From contig NADL03000620.1 in assembly GCA_002205965.3 (NCBI GenBank), forward strand, positions 1,922,001-1,986,000: a stretch of 64,000 nt of DNA, given 5' to 3'. Numbering within the stretch: the first letter of the stretch is position 1; the number at the start of each line of letters is the position of its first letter. The position numbers and the translations under genes were made by a program. Origin of the DNA: Kappaphycus alvarezii. Taxonomy: Eukaryota > Rhodophyta > Florideophyceae > Gigartinales > Solieriaceae. Below, in pieces: positions 61,832 to 64,000 of this stretch. Below the pieces are notes generated by a model. It did no database searches. It saw only the letters and a program-made list of their open reading frames with translations, and was not told the DNA's origin.

Positions 61832-61946
61832 CTTGGTGTCCTCGGTGTACCTTTTTTGAGTCGATCTTGGTTGTCTGGAAACCCATGGGATAGATCGGAT
61901 ATATCTTCCAAGAGTAAAACACCCAAACGTTCCCCTTGGTGTCCTC
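61832..61946 (+). repeat. 12-bp target-site duplication around LINE A copy 5
   Basis: CTTGGTGTCCTC occurs at 61832-61843 and again at 61935-61946, bounding the 91-bp LINE A segment exactly. The flanks are LINE D coding sequence. Confidence 0.9.
61844..61934 (+). mobile_element. LINE A copy 5: 91-bp 3' end only
   Basis: Only the last 91 bp of LINE A are present, starting GGTGTACCTTTTTTGAGTCG and ending AAACGTTCCC, with a 12-bp target-site duplication. This shows that the 3' untranslated segment alone was retained and that insertion does not require a poly(A) tail. It is the shortest copy in the window. Confidence 0.88.
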
Positions 61947-62589
61947 CTCCCAGCCCTCCCGCGACCCGAGTTTCCAATTCCAGCCCCCGGTTTCAGATTC
62001 CCTTGATGTCCCTTCTCCAGAGGCTGTGTTATTTATCGAAGAGTTTCTACCCCGTGTTGCCAAGAAATGCCATACCTCGGACGATGCTGGTCGCACGCGC
62101 ATCTAGTAGCGTATCAGTTGCGCCTTGTGGTCCTCGGTGGCTATGGCCATCATATTCGGAGCCCCACTTGACGCCACCGATCTGGTCCATCCAGTTAGCT
62201 CCATCCAATTAGCCCTTTACTGAGTAGTCGGTCAGGAAGTGCACTTTCGATAAGTAACAACTAAATTTCTCTCTCCTAGTGTGACTAATTCTGCTGATAC
62301 CCTTCCCACTCCAGGGTGATGTGGTTGTGAACCAAGCGGGCTTTCGTCCGATAGATACAGCCGGGCATTTACCTCTTCTTAATTGAGGGAAGGCAGCATG
62401 ATAATATGCTGTCTAATGCAACCGCCCAATGCTGTCTACATGCATTTCATGGTGTCCCCGTTTACAGAAGTTCCGAATGCTTTGGATGGACATAGAGCTG
62501 GAGCACTAGCGTTATGCGGGTCACAGCAACTGCGACCATTTGGCCAGCAAGGATCATAAAGGCAATTCCCAACAACACACACCCTTCCA

Positions 62590-62830
62590 TACATTGTGAT
62601 CATAGCACCATGCGACGCACTCCCACCGAATCTGGTCGCTCGCTTGCCTACCTTCCCGATTACTCCCCTGTACTGCAATTTACTCAAACAAACCCCCTCC
62701 GCAAAAGACATCTACAAAACCAGTAAATACCGCAATGCAAGAAGAGATCCCCTCGGCGACCCACGAAGGCAAGCGATCCGGCCTTCTACTGGCCTTCTCG
62801 GAGCAAAAAAATGGGTCCATTGTGCCCGTG
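62590..62830 (+). mobile_element. LINE A-like internal fragment
   Basis: From 62731 to about 62822 the sequence matches 13341-13445 of LINE A copy 1: both begin CGCAATGCAAGAA, and GAKKWVHC here corresponds to GAKEWVYC there. The + frame is open from 62596 upstream of that block, giving additional LINE-like sequence. It stops at 62839. An AATAAAG lies at about 62928 downstream. It is a relative of LINE A rather than a 3'-end copy, since the shared 3' tail does not follow. Confidence 0.5.
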
Positions 62831-62839
62831 CCCCAGTCT

Positions 62840-64000
62840 GATTAGTTTTCCTCACCTACAGGGCGCTAGTCATCATTCAAGGGATCCGGACGTTAAAATA
62901 TTATTTTCATGGATTTAATGCTCGGTCAATAAAGAAAAGAAACAACATCAAGTGCATTTCAGTCTGGGACTTCACTGTTTACACCAAATTGGGTAACACC
63001 ATTAATAAACCAGCAACGGGCTCATGCAATCAACTCTACTGAAAACCGAGAAATACTGTGCATGTTACGTTTTGTCTTGCAAATCCTGCTTCATAAGTGC
63101 ACATTAAATGTTCATGCAATAGAACAGTCTGAAGCAAGACTCCCTGTGAAAGGCTATTCCCACGCCCCCAATGCCATAGTCTTGACTTCAATGCACTGGT
63201 AAAGCATGGGTTAATTGATCACGGGAAAATGGAACGAGAGGACCAGAACCTACGAATAATGTAGAAACTCGAACTAAATTTAATCCTATGTAGTGGTCCA
63301 ATGAACCAAGATCAACTTTTGACCATTCAGTCAGGAAAAACTCTCAAAGCATGCGTGGGAGGTTAAATTCATCCAATGCGAGCAAGTCTCTAAACTGATC
63401 AGGGGCTTCACTTGGTACAGGGGACCCTGATGAAGCCACCATGAAGCGTTCGTGTACTGTCCAACGTGTATTTCAGTTTACAGTAGCTGCTATTTAAGAC
63501 TACGTCCTTATAGAGCTTTGGGCACAACATTGAGCCATTTACTGACAGAAACTGGACAGGGTCTTGTCTCTCCTCTTGGCTGTAGAACTGAGGTATCACA
63601 TAAGGTTCTACCGGATCATATTTCTGTAACTTTGAGAGCAGTATTTCGAAGAATTGCTAGATGCCTCTGCTCTACCAAATCTTTGTCCCTAACATACATC
63701 GTTTAGTGTTCATCAAGGTTCCTTCGGGTTTCTTACGGAGGAGGGACCGTTTAACCTAAGAGAGATGATATTTAACCGTTACTTCTTTAGAGTGTGCACC
63801 ACAACAAAAAAATGATTCACAAATATAAGTATTATTTCTTCCAAATAAATGACGGCTGGACACTTTCTGTTTTGATATGCACTCTGCTGCCCAAAACTTT
63901 ACAGTCCAGTATCATGCGACATCAAAATTCATGAGATCTTGAGAAGGAACTTTAATGTCGCGTTCCACTTGGGGGAAATAGTGGTGTTTACTGGGAGCCT
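62840..64000. other. Unassigned right edge
   Basis: An 84-codon + strand frame at 63452-63706 has no recognised domain. No repeat, RNA gene or transposon motif was identified. Confidence 0.3.

Larger units (their letters stand above)
61600..62215 (+). mobile_element. LINE D: endonuclease fragment of an RLE-type LINE, interrupted by LINE A
   Basis: From 61632 a + frame reads RPADILLMQLPRD, then ACDVPMTSPFLQSSV near 61694. These are the R-P-A-D and D-V-x-x-x-S-P blocks of the LINE restriction-like endonuclease. GGASALTHHRKFRDL near 61770-61815 supplies the following Lys region. After the LINE A insertion the ORF resumes near 61955 in a frame reading PSPEAVLFIEEFLPRVAKKC near 62010-62067, a typical C-terminal helix of this class. 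Stops occur and no reverse transcriptase is present, so it is a fragment. It is a different family from LINEs A, B and C. Confidence 0.6.

Noticed and set aside
1-64000. tRNA, rRNA or CRISPR elements
   Set aside because: Several GGTTCGAA-like words (for example near 35235 and 45748) were checked, but none sits in a cloverleaf context. No regularly spaced identical repeats with unique spacers exist.

Overview
The window reads as a nuclear region of a eukaryote that is mostly mobile-element debris, with two clearly host-like gene remnants. There is no bacterial gene order, and no rRNA or tRNA gene was seen. The element mix (restriction-like-endonuclease LINEs, a tyrosine-recombinase retrotransposon, Tnp2-like and Harbinger-like DNA transposons, Copia-like LTR fossils) with GC-rich, apparently intron-poor gene remnants would suit a red alga or another protist with a repeat-rich genome. 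That is an inference from style, not a proven assignment.

Layout. 1-4.7 kb: fragments of a Tnp2 (CACTA-like) transposase on +, split by a minus-strand LINE endonuclease fragment at 2.7-3.7 kb. 4.7-8.9 kb: a broken tyrosine-recombinase (DIRS-order) retrotransposon and a gag-like scrap. 9.3-11.9 kb: LINE C, carrying two long perfect or near-perfect hairpins. 11.9-16.85 kb: LINE B, interrupted at 13332-14210 by a 5'-truncated LINE A copy with a 13-bp target-site duplication. 17.0-20.7 kb: a GC-rich island with a decayed BTB/POZ-type host gene, bordered by ACAGT pentanucleotide repeats. 21.5-38.7 kb: AT-rich, stop-dense sequence with three more LINE A 3' ends and a weak Gypsy-like remnant. 38.7-39.2 kb: a broken gene for a small secreted protein, again with ACAGT repeats nearby. 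42.0-49.1 kb: nested Copia-like fossils in both orientations with LTR-like repeats. 49.7-60 kb: AT-rich again, with one unrecognised 151-codon ORF. 60.1-61.4 kb: a decayed Harbinger-like transposase. 61.6-62.8 kb: LINE D with a 91-bp LINE A insertion (12-bp target-site duplication), then another LINE A-like fragment.

The most informative observation is the LINE A family. Five copies share one 3' end, which finishes in AAACGTTCCCC rather than poly(A) and contains a small stem-loop. At least three copies have visible target-site duplications. The family appears to be a fairly young, poly(A)-less LINE that inserts into older elements. No intact autonomous gene system was found. The genes seen do not form a pathway; they record successive insertions.
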